From DASRDR01 sp963812945 [NCBI: uncultured Candidatus Rokubacteria bacterium] (GTDB taxonomy: Bacteria > Methylomirabilota > Methylomirabilia > Rokubacteriales): a DNA stretch of 64,000 bases. The notes beneath the pieces are model-generated. The model saw only the letters and a list, made by a program, of their open reading frames with translations. It was not told where the DNA came from and did no database searches. Position 1 is the first letter of the stretch, and each line of letters starts with the position of its first letter. The DNA lies in NCBI GenBank assembly GCA_963812945.1, contig CAWEXD010000008.1:2666001-2730000 (forward strand), read 5' to 3'. Positions 50,880-59,799 of this stretch are shown here, one piece after another. The position numbers were made by a program, and so were the translations under genes.

Positions 50880-51617
50880 CTATTCGGCCAGGCGCTCCGT
50901 CCGGAAGTCGTCGAAGTAGAGGGCCATGGGCTGGGCCATCCGGTTCCGGTAGAGCCCGAAACGGAAGTAGACGTCGGGCGGGTCGTCCGCGAAGCCGAGC
51001 GGCCCCCGGTAGTCGACCACCTGCGGGCCGTCGAGCCACGCCGTCACCGCGCCGTCCGTCACGTGAAACCGGATCCGGTAGCGGAGGTCCAGCCAGCGCC
51101 CCTGGATTGGCCCCGCTCGGCGGAAGATCGTCTGCCGCCCCTGCGGGGTCTCGATGGTGATCCGGAGCTCGCCGCGGCGGTAGCGCTGGGCCACGATCGG
51201 GCTCCGGTTCTGCGCGCAGTCGTTGCAGGTCTGCTTCCACTGGCTGGTGACGAGTCGGAGGTCCGCGATCGGAAAGTCTGTTGGTATGAACATGCTGAAG
51301 GCGTACTCGTGAGTCTCGCCGAACCGCGCCCACTGCTCGTGCGCCAGCTGGATCTCCGTCCGCTCCGTGGCCTCGCCGTCGCCCCCGACGCCGACCACGT
51401 CGCCCTCGCGCACCTCCACCCGGAGCGCGGACCGGCCTGAGCGGACGACCTCGCGCTGCACCGTGACCCGCCCCACCTCGGCCCTGAGCCACCAGTGGGG
51501 CCCGAGCGTCTCCGTCTCGAAGCCGTCGACGACCGTCTCCGCCGAGGCGGCGACGCTCGACGCTGCCAGCAGGAGGGCGGCGGCCAGCGCGCGCGCCGCC
51601 GCCCGGCGACGGCCCAT
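50880..51617 (-). CDS. Secreted polysaccharide lyase-like beta-jelly-roll protein
   Basis: 245 residues with a signal peptide (about 1-26, ALAAALLLAASSVAASA). The mature part has the heparin-lyase/alginate-lyase-like jelly roll (PF14099 type): VVRSGRSALRVEVREGD, ERTEIQLAHEQWARFGETHEYAFSMFIPTDFP, VTSQWKQ, and GRWLDLRYRIRFHVTDGAVTAWLDGPQVVDYRGPLGF. The Gln/Arg/Tyr pattern fits a lyase of acidic glycans, though the catalytic residues are not certain. Start ATG 51617 shares a base with the upstream dioxygenase-like stop (TGATG). Confidence 0.8.
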   Translation of the reverse strand: MGRRRAAARALAAALLLAASSVAASAETVVDGFETETLGPHWWLRAEVGRVTVQREVVRSGRSALRVEVREGDVVGVGGDGEATERTEIQLAHEQWARFGETHEYAFSMFIPTDFPIADLRLVTSQWKQTCNDCAQNRSPIVAQRYRRGELRITIETPQGRQTIFRRAGPIQGRWLDLRYRIRFHVTDGAVTAWLDGPQVVDYRGPLGFADDPPDVYFRFGLYRNRMAQPMALYFDDFRTERLAE

Positions 51618-52528
51618 CAGGTCAGCTCGGTGTTCTCGACGAACTCCGGGGGCAAGGGCGGCCCCCAGACGTAGAGCGAGTCCTCCTCCGGGAAGTCGCG
51701 GGGCACCCAACCGCAGTTCTCCGGGATGAAATCGAGGTCGTGATAGTACTCGGCGAAGCTGCCCCACGGGTCGCGCGTGTAGTGGAAGTAGTTGGACCCG
51801 ATGACGTGGCGGCCGAGCCCCCAGCCCTTCTGCCAGCCGGCGTCGTGCATCCGGGCGGCGCCGACCGCGATCTCGTCCACCGAGCCGACCTGGAACGACG
51901 CGTGGTGGAAGCCCGGCCCCTTGGACGCGAGAAACGCCAGGTTGTGGTGATCGGTCGTGCAGCGCGTGAAGGCGATGATGCTCTTCACGCGGTCCGAGAG
52001 CTTCAGACCGAGCACACGCGTGTAGAAGTCGACCTGGCGATCGACGTCCGGGGTGAAGAGGAGCACGTGGCCGAGCTTGCGGGGCGCCACGCGGGCCTGC
52101 CGGTCGGGGCTCCCCCGCACCACCTGGCGCTGGATGTGACCCGGGCTGTTGGTGGCCAGCGGGGGATCGGGCGGGGGCTCCTCGCTTCCCTCCGGACGGA
52201 CGTTCACGGCGTGACCGTCCGGATCGCGGACCCAGAACCCGCCGTCGGGCGCGCCCCGCGGCGGGTCGATCTCACGCACGCCTGCGCGGCGGATCGACTC
52301 GCGCACCGCCTCGTACTCGCCACCCGGCGCGCCGAACGCCAGGTGGTGGAGGCGCTTCCGCGGCCCGCCGTAGAGCAAGGTACACGCGCGTTCGAGGTCG
52401 CCGGGGCGCAGATGCACGGCTCCGTCCCGGGCCGGCTGGTCGACGAGCCCGAACGTGCGATAGAACGTCTCCCCGACCGTCTGGTCGGGCACCTCGAGCG
52501 CGTAGTGGAGCAAGGCTCGAACCGGCAT
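51617..52528 (-). CDS. Extradiol ring-cleavage dioxygenase-like VOC protein
   Basis: 303 residues, two vicinal-oxygen-chelate modules. The C-terminal one keeps the 2-His-1-carboxylate iron site of type I extradiol dioxygenases: His154 in KLGHVLLFTPD, His208 or 209 in GPGFHHASFQV, and Glu260 in WGSFAEYYHD. The N-terminal module (to about 110) is structural, as in catechol 2,3-dioxygenases. It should open a catechol-like ring next to the diol. The gene starts an operon-like run with the lyase-like and PEP-mutase-like genes; substrate unknown. Confidence 0.9.
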   Translation of the reverse strand: MPVRALLHYALEVPDQTVGETFYRTFGLVDQPARDGAVHLRPGDLERACTLLYGGPRKRLHHLAFGAPGGEYEAVRESIRRAGVREIDPPRGAPDGGFWVRDPDGHAVNVRPEGSEEPPPDPPLATNSPGHIQRQVVRGSPDRQARVAPRKLGHVLLFTPDVDRQVDFYTRVLGLKLSDRVKSIIAFTRCTTDHHNLAFLASKGPGFHHASFQVGSVDEIAVGAARMHDAGWQKGWGLGRHVIGSNYFHYTRDPWGSFAEYYHDLDFIPENCGWVPRDFPEEDSLYVWGPPLPPEFVENTELT

Positions 52529-52858
52529 GGCAGCTCCTCCTTGGATCTCAGCGCGGCCGCGCAGCTCGCGTTCGTTCTATTCGCGTCTCCGTCGAGGCGA
52601 CCGATGAGAGGATCATACCAGGGGTCACGTCGGTCGGGGACGGCGAAGCGGCCGGGCACCCTCCGCCCTGGCCGACGCCCCATCTCACCGAGCTATAATG
52701 GATTTACATCCAACACGAAGATCACCCTGGTACCCGACGACCATGCCTCGCGCGCCGAAGAACCTCGAAATCTCGCTCGGCCGGGCCGTGGTTCCCTCCA
52801 GCTCAGAGCAGGAGCCCGTGCCGGCGAAGCGGCGAACGCCCAGCTCATGGAGGCCCCA
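52529..52858. other. Divergent intergenic region, possible promoter
   Basis: 330 bases without a gene between the dioxygenase (minus) and the beta-sandwich gene (plus). It holds a consensus-like TATAAT at 52694-52699 on the plus strand, about 160 bases before the plus-strand gene. Confidence 0.5.
52694..52699 (+). promoter_or_regulatory. Possible -10 element (TATAAT) for the plus-strand gene
   Basis: A perfect -10 hexamer in a very GC-rich setting, but the -35 region 17 bases upstream (GCCGAC-like) is a poor match to TTGACA. It would give a leader of about 150 bases. Confidence 0.35.
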
Positions 52859-53338
52859 ATGCTGAGGAAGCAGATCGTTCCCAGGCATTCGAGCGAACCG
52901 GCGACCGTCGAAGGCGAGATCTCGATTGCCGACGTCGCCACGGTGCACGTGACCTCGGAGGAGGCCGATCATCCCATCGACAACGCCTTCGATCACAACC
53001 GGGGACCCGGAGGAAGTCGGTGGATCGCCGCCGAACCCGGACTGCAATCGGTGACCCTGCTCTTCGACCGCCCGCAGACGCTACGAACGATCAGCCTGGA
53101 GGTCGAGGAGCTCACGGTCAGCCGAACGCAAGAGCTATCCGTATCCGTCTCGTCGGATGGAGGCCGCACCTATCGGGAGCTCGTGCGGCAGGAGTTCAAC
53201 TTCAGCCCAGGCACGAGCTTCGAGCGCGAGCTCTGGTCGACCACAGCGGAAGCCGTGACGCATCTGCGGCTGGAGATCAAGCCGGACAAGGGAGGTCGCG
53301 TGGGGCGGGCAACCCTGACGTCCCTGATCCTGGCGTGA
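52859..53338 (+). CDS. Galactose-binding-like beta-sandwich protein
   Basis: 159 residues beginning MLRKQIVPRHSSEPATVEGE. Alternating strands (ATVHVTSEEADHPIDNAFDHNRGPGGSRWIAAEPGLQSVTLLFDRPQTLRTISLEVEE, ...TYRELVRQEFNFSPGTSFERELW, ...THLRLEIKPDKGGRVGRATLTSLIL) resemble the discoidin/F5-8C carbohydrate-binding fold. No signal peptide is seen. Start ATG 52859 has a good GGAGG site five bases upstream; an ATG four codons earlier lacks one. A strong hairpin follows the stop. Ligand unknown. Confidence 0.8.
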   Translation: MLRKQIVPRHSSEPATVEGEISIADVATVHVTSEEADHPIDNAFDHNRGPGGSRWIAAEPGLQSVTLLFDRPQTLRTISLEVEELTVSRTQELSVSVSSDGGRTYRELVRQEFNFSPGTSFERELWSTTAEAVTHLRLEIKPDKGGRVGRATLTSLILA

Positions 53339-53375
53339 CACCGCGGGCCCTCAGCCCTCCTCTCGCTCATTCCAA

Positions 53376-53397
53376 CGCCTCCTCCTTCGAGGAGGCG
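53376..53397. terminator. Hairpin terminator between convergent genes
   Basis: CGCCTCCTC - CTTC - GAGGAGGCG, a perfect 9-bp stem with a 4-base loop, 38 bases after the stop of the beta-sandwich gene and 46 bases before the end of the convergent lactonase-like gene. The downstream side is only moderately T-rich (CTTCGTTACTTCT). Confidence 0.7.
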
Positions 53398-53443
53398 CTT
53401 CGTTACTTCTGAATGCCCTTGTCCCCGGCCGAAGGTACCGCCC

Positions 53444-54583
53444 TCAATCGAAGCCGACGATCTCCACCCAGTTCGACCCTTTGCCGGTGGGGTATTTCTG
53501 CAGCAGCTTGAGCGCGCCGCTGGCGCCGTCGATCTCGTAGACCGAGATCGTGTCCGACTTCTCGCCGCTCACCACCATGTGGCGGCCCTTGGGATCGATG
53601 CGAAAGCCGCGCGGCTGCTTCTCGGTCGGCGTGCTGGAGAGATAGGTCAGCTTGCCAGTGGCGGTATCGACACGGAACACGCCGATCGAGCTGCTGGTCC
53701 GCTCCGCGGCGTACAGGAACTTGCCGTCCGGCGTGACGTGCAGGTCCGAGGCCCAGATGTCATTCGAGGTGTCGCGCGGGGCCTGTCCCGGTGCGCCGAC
53801 CGCTCCACGCGGCGCGCCCGGCACGAGCTTGCTGTCGGCCGGCAATGCCGAGGCCGAGCTCACCTCGGTCAGGAGCCCCGTCGCCTCGTCGAGCGACAGC
53901 GTCGTCACCGTCGCCACCAGCTCGTTCAGCAGGTAGGCGCACCTATTGTCCGGCGACATGATGATGTGGCGCGGGCCGGTCATCGCCTTCATCTGCACCG
54001 TCGGCGGCGTGTTCGCCGTCAGCTTGCCGGTCGTCGCGTCGAGACGGAACTGGAAGACCTGGTCGGTGCCGAGATGCGGCACGAAGACATAGCGGTTGGT
54101 CCTGTCGGTGATGATCGCGTGGGCGTTGCGCGCGGTCGGGATCACCTGGATCGGCTCGGATACCTTGCCGTCCTTGTCGACCGTGTTGACGCTCACCAGG
54201 TGGCCGCCGTAGGACGCGCCGAGCAGGTAGCGGCCGGTCTTGTCGACCGCGATGTAGGGGAAGCTCTCGGCGAGCGGGGCGGTGCCGAGCTGCTTCAGTG
54301 CGCCGGTCCTGGGGTCGATCGAGTAGGTGACCACCGTGAAGGGCTTGGCGCGCACCGCGGCGTAGAGGAAGCGCTTGTCCGGGCTGACGCTCATCGGCAT
54401 GACCGGCTTCCCCGCCTCGACGCGCGGCCCGGGCTGCAGCGTGCCGTCGGCCTGCAGCGTGTACATGCCGATATTCCCGTCCTCGGCGTTCGAGACGTAG
54501 ACGAACGTCGCAGCCTGCGTAGCGCCTGCGAGCGTCATGACCGCAGCCAAAACCATTCCCTTGACCAAGTCAACTCGGGTCAT
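53444..54583 (-). CDS. Exported seven-bladed beta-propeller, lactonase (6-phosphogluconolactonase-like) family
   Basis: 379 residues with a signal peptide (about 1-24, MVLAAVMTLAGATQA). Repeating blades of the form FVYVSN.EDGNIGMYTL, KRFLYAAVRAKPFTVVTYSID, GRYLLGASYGG, RYVFVPHLGTDQVFQFRLD and KFLYAAERTSSSIGVFRVDTATGKL match the PF10282 lactonase / YVTN propeller family. Cytosolic PGL acts on 6-phosphogluconolactone; this one is exported, so the substrate is likely another lactone or it is a binding protein. Start ATG 54583 has a GGAGGAG site just upstream. Confidence 0.9.
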   Translation of the reverse strand: MTRVDLVKGMVLAAVMTLAGATQAATFVYVSNAEDGNIGMYTLQADGTLQPGPRVEAGKPVMPMSVSPDKRFLYAAVRAKPFTVVTYSIDPRTGALKQLGTAPLAESFPYIAVDKTGRYLLGASYGGHLVSVNTVDKDGKVSEPIQVIPTARNAHAIITDRTNRYVFVPHLGTDQVFQFRLDATTGKLTANTPPTVQMKAMTGPRHIIMSPDNRCAYLLNELVATVTTLSLDEATGLLTEVSSASALPADSKLVPGAPRGAVGAPGQAPRDTSNDIWASDLHVTPDGKFLYAAERTSSSIGVFRVDTATGKLTYLSSTPTEKQPRGFRIDPKGRHMVVSGEKSDTISVYEIDGASGALKLLQKYPTGKGSNWVEIVGFD

Positions 54584-54758
54584 GGACTCCTCCTTGCCTC
54601 GAGCGTGCACTAGAGCCCGGGCCTGGAACCCGACTCCCGGTGCCCCGAGTCTAGCGGGCGGCACGCCGGCCCGGCAAGGGCTTGGGCTGATTCAAGCGGA
54701 CAGGGAAAGGCGGGCGGGCCGGCCATCCCCCTCGCGATGGGAGGCGGGGGCGGCGACC

Positions 54759-56318
54759 TCAGTCGCCTGCAGCTTCCGGGCGAATCCCCACGACGTTGTG
54801 CGCCGCGATCGGACGGTGAAAGCCCTTCAGCGACAGCTCGCCGACCGGTTCGGCGAGGACTCGCGTCTCCACCTTCGAGAAGATTCGCGGCGAGATGAGA
54901 ATCTGGCCGTCGCCGGACTCTCCGCAGAGACGGGCGGCGAGATTGGTGACCGTCCCGATCGCGCCGTAGTCGAGGCGACCCTCGAAGCCGATCGTCCCAA
55001 TGGTCGCGTAGCCGCCGGCGATTCCAACCCCGAAACCAAGCGCAAAGCCGCGCTTCTTCCATCCCTGTGCGAGTGTCGCCACCGAATCGCGCATCACCAG
55101 CGCCATGCGGATGGCCTGCATCTCGTGATCCGCGACCGGCATGGGGTCGTTGAACAGGATCATCACCCCGTCGCCGGAGAAATGCTCGATGGTCCCGTCG
55201 TACGCCATGATCGCCCGGCCGATCTCGGCGTGGTACTGGCGCAGGACGCTCATCACCTCTTCAGGCTCCGCCGTCTCGGTGAAACCTGTGAAGCCGCGCA
55301 GGTCGACGAACACGACCGTGATCTCCCGCCGGCGCGTCTTGAGCGGGTCGTCCGCCTCGCCGGCCATGATCAGGTCGCTGACCTTGGGCGAGAGAAACCG
55401 CGTGAGCTTGGACATCTGCCCGAGCTGCGACACCTGCTCCGCGACGCGCACTTCGAGCTTGGCATTCCACTCGGCGATCTGCGCCGCCTGCTCTTCCAGC
55501 TGCCGGTTCTTGTCCTGGATCTCGGCGTTCAGTGCTTGGAGTCCGAGCTCGGCCGCCTTCTGCTCGGTGATGTCCGTCATCACCGTGACCGTGCCGCCCC
55601 CCGCCACTCGGTGGCGGAGGATGCGATACCAGCGGCCGTCCGGCGCATGGTCCTCGAAGCTCCTGCCCGAGGGATTGCGCAGGCTCTCCACCCGCCGCGC
55701 GACCAGGGCGTCGACATCCCCCGCCCCGTAGTAGCCGTGCTCGGCCAGATACCGGAGAAAGTCGGAATAGGGGCGGCTGGGCTGCAGCAGCTCCTCCGGC
55801 ACCCGGTACATCTCCCTGAACCGGTCGTTGCAGACGACGATCCTCAGGTCGTCGTCCGTGTAGACGAGCGCGCCCGGCATGTTGTCGAGTGCGACGTGCA
55901 GCTGGCCTTCCTTCTCGGCCAGCTCCTGTTCCGCTCCCTTCTGCTCGGTGATGTCCGTCATCACCGTGACCGTGCCTCCCGCCGCCACCCGGCGGCGCAG
56001 GATGCGGTACCAGCGGCCGTCCGGCGCATGGTCCTCGAAGCTCTTGCCCGAGGGATTGCGCAGGCTCTCCACCCGCCGCGCAACCATGGCGTCGACGTCC
56101 CCCGCCCCGTAGTAGCCGTGCTCGGCCAGATACCGGAGAAAGTCCGGATAGGGGCGCCCGGGCTGCAGCAGCTCCTCCGGCACCGGGTACATCTCCCTGA
56201 ACCGGTCGTTGCACACGACGATCCTCAGGTCGTCGTCCGTGTAGACGAGCGCGCCCGGCATGTTGTCGAGTGCGACGTGCAGCTGGCCCTCGACGCCCAG
56301 CGGTCGGAGGTCGGTCAT
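54759..56318 (-). CDS. Adenylate/guanylate cyclase with tandem duplicated PAS domains
   Basis: 519 residues from ATG 56318 (532 from an upstream start). Two PAS-type domains (about 9-135 and 136-262) are near copies, each with LDNMPGALVYTDDDLRIVVCNDRFREMY and ending VMTDITEQK. A coiled-coil signalling helix follows (about 265-315), then a class III cyclase domain: FVDLRGFTGFTE with a metal Asp, HFSGDGVMILFND with the second, and DYGAIGTVTNLAARLCGE near 455. It makes a cyclic nucleotide in response to a signal sensed by the PAS domains. No membrane segment is seen, so it is probably cytoplasmic. Confidence 0.92.
   Translation of the reverse strand: MTDLRPLGVEGQLHVALDNMPGALVYTDDDLRIVVCNDRFREMYPVPEELLQPGRPYPDFLRYLAEHGYYGAGDVDAMVARRVESLRNPSGKSFEDHAPDGRWYRILRRRVAAGGTVTVMTDITEQKGAEQELAEKEGQLHVALDNMPGALVYTDDDLRIVVCNDRFREMYRVPEELLQPSRPYSDFLRYLAEHGYYGAGDVDALVARRVESLRNPSGRSFEDHAPDGRWYRILRHRVAGGGTVTVMTDITEQKAAELGLQALNAEIQDKNRQLEEQAAQIAEWNAKLEVRVAEQVSQLGQMSKLTRFLSPKVSDLIMAGEADDPLKTRRREITVVFVDLRGFTGFTETAEPEEVMSVLRQYHAEIGRAIMAYDGTIEHFSGDGVMILFNDPMPVADHEMQAIRMALVMRDSVATLAQGWKKRGFALGFGVGIAGGYATIGTIGFEGRLDYGAIGTVTNLAARLCGESGDGQILISPRIFSKVETRVLAEPVGELSLKGFHRPIAAHNVVGIRPEAAGD
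55518..56279 (-). repeat. 381-bp tandem duplication encoding the two PAS domains
   Basis: The sequence around 56262 (gttgtcgagtgcgacgtgca) recurs at 55881, an offset of 381 bases, that is 127 codons, and most of the unit is near-identical on the DNA level. Differences are scattered and mostly conservative. Confidence 0.85.
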
Positions 56319-56526
56319 GCTGCGTCGCCCGATCCGGGCAAGCCGCACCGCCAACAAGACTGCGCCGGACTACGCACGTGGTCGCCACCCATGGCTGGCC
56401 TCTCCGCTCAATCCCGGAAACCGGACTGGAGCCCGGGTCGGAACCCGGTCGGCTCCCCTGGCCGGGAGCCCTCGCGCCCGGAGTCTAGCGGGCGCCGGGC
56501 CGGCCCGGCAAGGGCAGCCTCCGCCC

Positions 56527-57540
56527 TCATGAGAGCCGCAGCCGGAGCATCCGGCGGGCGTTCCCCTCGTAGATCTTCGCCTTTTCCTCCGGCGTCATCC
56601 GCATCCGCTCCATGGCGGCGATCGTCTCGCGGATGAACCCGGGCCCCCGCTCGGGGTCGAAGGGCATGTCGGTGCCGAACAGGATGTGGTCGGCGCCGAA
56701 GAAGGCCAGCCCGCACTCCATCGCGTGGGCCGCCCCGAACAGGGCGGTGTCGCCATAGAACATCCGGAAAGCGTCGACCGGCCGTCGCGACAGACGGCGC
56801 GCCGCGGCGAGGTCGTCGGCGTCGTCGGTGCGGGTGCCGAGCTGGTCGAGCCCGTGGCCGGCCCGCCCCTCGAAGTGCGGGAGCATCGCGCCCATGTGGT
56901 GGGTGATGATCACGAGGTCCGGATGGCGCTCGAAGAGGCCGTCGAACACGAGCCGGGCCATGGCGGCCGTGGTCTCGTAGGGCCAGCCGAAGGCCCACCA
57001 GATGTCGTACTTGGAGCGCGACTCCCCCTTGTAGTCGGCGACCGAGGGGGGACGCGCGGGGTGGATCCAGATCGGGAGCCGGTGCGCGGCCATGCGGTCG
57101 AAGATCGGCCGGTACTGGGGGGCGTCGAGGGGCTCGCCATTGACGTTCGAGAAGATCTGCACGCCCGTCGCCCCGAGGTCGCCGATGGCGCGGTCGATCT
57201 CGCGGAGGGACGCCTCCGGGTTGTTCATCGCGAGGGACGCCACGAAGCCCGGGAAGCGGTCGGGGTGCCGCCCGACGATCTCGGCCATGCCGTCGTTGGC
57301 CAGCCGCGCCAGGTCGGCGGTCAGCTCCGGCCCGCCGAGGGCCTCGACCGGCGGCGAGCAGAGCGTCAGCACCTGCACATATCCCTCGTAGCGGTCCATG
57401 ATCCGGAAGCGCAGGTCGAGGTCGGTCAGCACCGGGATCGCGCGCGTCCGCTTCTGCATGTAGCGCGAGGGCGGCACGACCTCGCACATGCGGTCGAAGA
57501 AGGGCTTGGGGAAGATGTGGGGAAAGATGTCGATCTTCAT
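56527..57540 (-). CDS. Amidohydrolase (ACMSD / gamma-resorcylate decarboxylase-like)
   Basis: 337-residue amidohydrolase-2 protein: IDIFPHIFPKPFF at the N-terminus (the usual His-X-His is Phe-Pro-His here, so the first metal ligand may be altered), GVQIFSNVNGEPLDAPQYRPIFDRMAAHRLPIWIHPA with a metal His, DLVIITHHMGAMLP with the second, and HILFGTDMPFDPERG with the catalytic Asp. Related enzymes decarboxylate aromatic or muconate acids. It is the last gene of the TRAP operon; its start overlaps the permease stop (ATGA), suggesting the imported acid is its substrate. Confidence 0.88.
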   Translation of the reverse strand: MKIDIFPHIFPKPFFDRMCEVVPPSRYMQKRTRAIPVLTDLDLRFRIMDRYEGYVQVLTLCSPPVEALGGPELTADLARLANDGMAEIVGRHPDRFPGFVASLAMNNPEASLREIDRAIGDLGATGVQIFSNVNGEPLDAPQYRPIFDRMAAHRLPIWIHPARPPSVADYKGESRSKYDIWWAFGWPYETTAAMARLVFDGLFERHPDLVIITHHMGAMLPHFEGRAGHGLDQLGTRTDDADDLAAARRLSRRPVDAFRMFYGDTALFGAAHAMECGLAFFGADHILFGTDMPFDPERGPGFIRETIAAMERMRMTPEEKAKIYEGNARRMLRLRLS

Positions 57541-59525
57541 CGGATCTCCCGGGTCGCGGGGCGCTCGGGCCCCGGCTGGACATGCGCTGGACGGGACGGC
57601 CGCGCGGCGGCCCACTCCCACAGGAGGAGAAGGAGGCCGGCGGCGAGGCCGACGACCCCGAGGGCGCGCGCCGGGCCGCCGGCGCAGCCGAGGGCCAGGA
57701 GCCCCGTCACGACGAGGGCGGCGCGCCGGGCCCACGAGAGCGGCCGCGTGAGATAGCCCACGCAGCCCACCGCCAGGACGATCACGCCCGCCGCCGCGGC
57801 CAGGACTGCCACGACCACCTCGGCGGCGGACGCCTTGCCGAGGAGGGCGGGCTGGAAGACGAACGCGAACGGGACCACGTAGGCGACGATGCCGAGCCGC
57901 ATCCCCGTCCAGCCCGTCTTCCAGAAATCCGCCCTCGCGATGGCGGCCGCCGTGTAGGTCGCGAGACAGTCCGGCGGCGTGATGAGCGAGAGCATGCCGA
58001 AGTAGAAGAGGAAGAGGTGGGCCGCGAGGGGGTGGATCCCGAGCTGGGTCAGCCCGGGGCCGACCAGGACCGCCAGCGTCACGTAGACGACCGTGGTGGG
58101 AAGCGACATCCCGAGAACGATGCAGACCACGGCCGTGAGAGCGAGCAGCCCGAGGACATGCTCCCCGGCGAGGCCGAGGAGGAGGAGCGGCAGCTTCGAT
58201 GTGAAGCCGGAGAGCTGCAGGGCGCCGATGACGAGCCCCGCCAGCGCGGTGATGGCCGTGAGGTCGAGCATGGTGCGGCCCGTCTCCACCACGGCGTTCA
58301 CGATGCCGCCCCAGCTCGGGCGCGTCGCTTGCCCGAGGAACCCCACCGCGAGCGCCGCGCCGGCCGCCGCGAGCCCCGCCCGCGCGGGCTCCCAGCCGGC
58401 GAGCATGAGCGTGTAGACGAGGACGCCGAGCGGGACCACGAAGATGCCGCCCGTCCGGAGGACCGGACCGAGCCGAGGCAGCTCGGCGGCCGGCAGACCC
58501 GACAGCCCGCGCTTCGCCGCCTCGAGGTCCACCTGGACGAAGAGCGCCAGGTAGTAGAGCCCGGCCGGGATCGCGGCCGCGAGCGCCACCTCACCGTACG
58601 AGATGCCGAGGTATTCCGCGATCAGGAACCCCGCGGCGCCCATCACCGGCGGCATGATCTGGCCGCCGTTCGACGCCACCGCCTCGATCGCCGCGGCCAG
58701 GTGCGGCGGATAGCCGGCCCGCTTCATCATCGGGATCGTGAGGGCGCCGTCGACGACCACGTTCGAGACTGCGCTGCCCGACACCGTGCCGAAGAGCGTC
58801 GACGAGACCACCGCGACCTTGGCGGACCCTCCGCGGTAGCGCCCCATCGCGACCAGGGCCAGGTCGGTCAGGAATCGGTCGCCGCCGACGGCCCCGAGCA
58901 CCTGGCCGAAGAGGACGAACGCGACCACGATGCCGGCGGCGACCGCGAGCGCGACGCCGAAGAGCCCGTTGGCGTCGAGGTAGAGGTAGACGGCCAACCG
59001 CCCCCAGGTGGCGCTCTTCGCGGTGAGGGGCTCGGGCAGGAACGCCGCGAACTTCGCGTAGGCGAGGCAGGCGAGCGCGACCCACACCAGCGCCCAGCCG
59101 CAGAGCCGGCGCGTCGCCTCCAGCACGAGGAGGATCGCGAGCGCGCCGAGCGCCAGCTTCTCCGGCGTGATCACGCCGAGGCTGTACGCGAGGGTCGGAT
59201 AGCGGATCGCGACGTAGAGGCCGACGACGAGCCCGCCGGCGGCCAGGAGCCAGTCGAACCACGGGACACGGAGCACGGAGTCGCCGGACCGAGCGGGGAC
59301 GGCGACGAACACCGCCGCCAGGGCGAGGGCCAGGAACAGGCCGAGGTACTGCTCCTTGAACACGGCGAAGGGCAGCACGCTGTGCAGCTCGAGCGCCCAG
59401 CCGATCCCGACGAGCGCGAGCGCCGCGAGCAGCGTCCGCTCGACCAGGCGCGCGCCGCCGCCGAGCGAGCGGAATCGCGCGGCGCCCCCGATCCCGGCTG
59501 ACGCCTCAGCCTGTGAGGCGCTCAC
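57537..59525 (-). CDS. TRAP transporter fused permease (DctQ-DctM type, TAXI family)
   Basis: 662 residues from GTG 59525. The first part (about 30-180) corresponds to the small DctQ-like subunit and the rest to the large DctM-like one, some 16 or more membrane segments. Hallmarks: VVAFVLFGQVLGAVGGDRFLTDLALVAMGRYRGGSAKVAVVSSTLFGTVSGSAVSNVVVDGALTIPMMKRAGYPPHLAAAIEAVASNGGQIMPPVMGAAGFLIAEYLG, and GMLSLITPPDCLATYTAAAIA. An upstream start (59603) adds only a basic stretch. It takes up an organic acid with the adjacent TAXI receptor, driven by ion gradients. Confidence 0.94.
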   Translation of the reverse strand: MSASQAEASAGIGGAARFRSLGGGARLVERTLLAALALVGIGWALELHSVLPFAVFKEQYLGLFLALALAAVFVAVPARSGDSVLRVPWFDWLLAAGGLVVGLYVAIRYPTLAYSLGVITPEKLALGALAILLVLEATRRLCGWALVWVALACLAYAKFAAFLPEPLTAKSATWGRLAVYLYLDANGLFGVALAVAAGIVVAFVLFGQVLGAVGGDRFLTDLALVAMGRYRGGSAKVAVVSSTLFGTVSGSAVSNVVVDGALTIPMMKRAGYPPHLAAAIEAVASNGGQIMPPVMGAAGFLIAEYLGISYGEVALAAAIPAGLYYLALFVQVDLEAAKRGLSGLPAAELPRLGPVLRTGGIFVVPLGVLVYTLMLAGWEPARAGLAAAGAALAVGFLGQATRPSWGGIVNAVVETGRTMLDLTAITALAGLVIGALQLSGFTSKLPLLLLGLAGEHVLGLLALTAVVCIVLGMSLPTTVVYVTLAVLVGPGLTQLGIHPLAAHLFLFYFGMLSLITPPDCLATYTAAAIARADFWKTGWTGMRLGIVAYVVPFAFVFQPALLGKASAAEVVVAVLAAAAGVIVLAVGCVGYLTRPLSWARRAALVVTGLLALGCAGGPARALGVVGLAAGLLLLLWEWAAARPSRPAHVQPGPERPATREIR

Positions 59526-59661
59526 CGAGCGACGCTTCGCCAGCGTGCGGCGGCGGGCCCTGGTGCCGGTTCGCCCCAGACGCGCCGCGGCTCCGTCAAC
59601 CACCGCGCATCACGCGCAACGTCAGCCCGAACGGGGGGGCCGGGCTGAGGCCCGAGCCCCG

Positions 59662-59799
59662 CCCACAGGCCGAAGGCCGTCCGAACGACGCAGGCCCGAG
59701 CCGGCCGGAGGCGTATGCGGCATACGCCGAGGACCGGCGAGGGCCCCAGCGGGCGAAGGCCGGGAGAAAGACGACGCGGGGCGACGGGCATCGGCCCGG
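59662..59799. repeat. Palindromic intergenic repeat, copy 2
   Basis: Starts CCCACAGGCCGAAGGCCGTC and holds the perfect palindrome GGCGTATGCGGCATACGCC; it runs up to the stop of the TAXI receptor gene. Same order of elements as copy 1 at 36961-37080, with a G-to-A type change in the hairpin arm preserving G-U pairing there. Both copies directly follow an ABC- or TRAP-type receptor gene. Confidence 0.8.
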
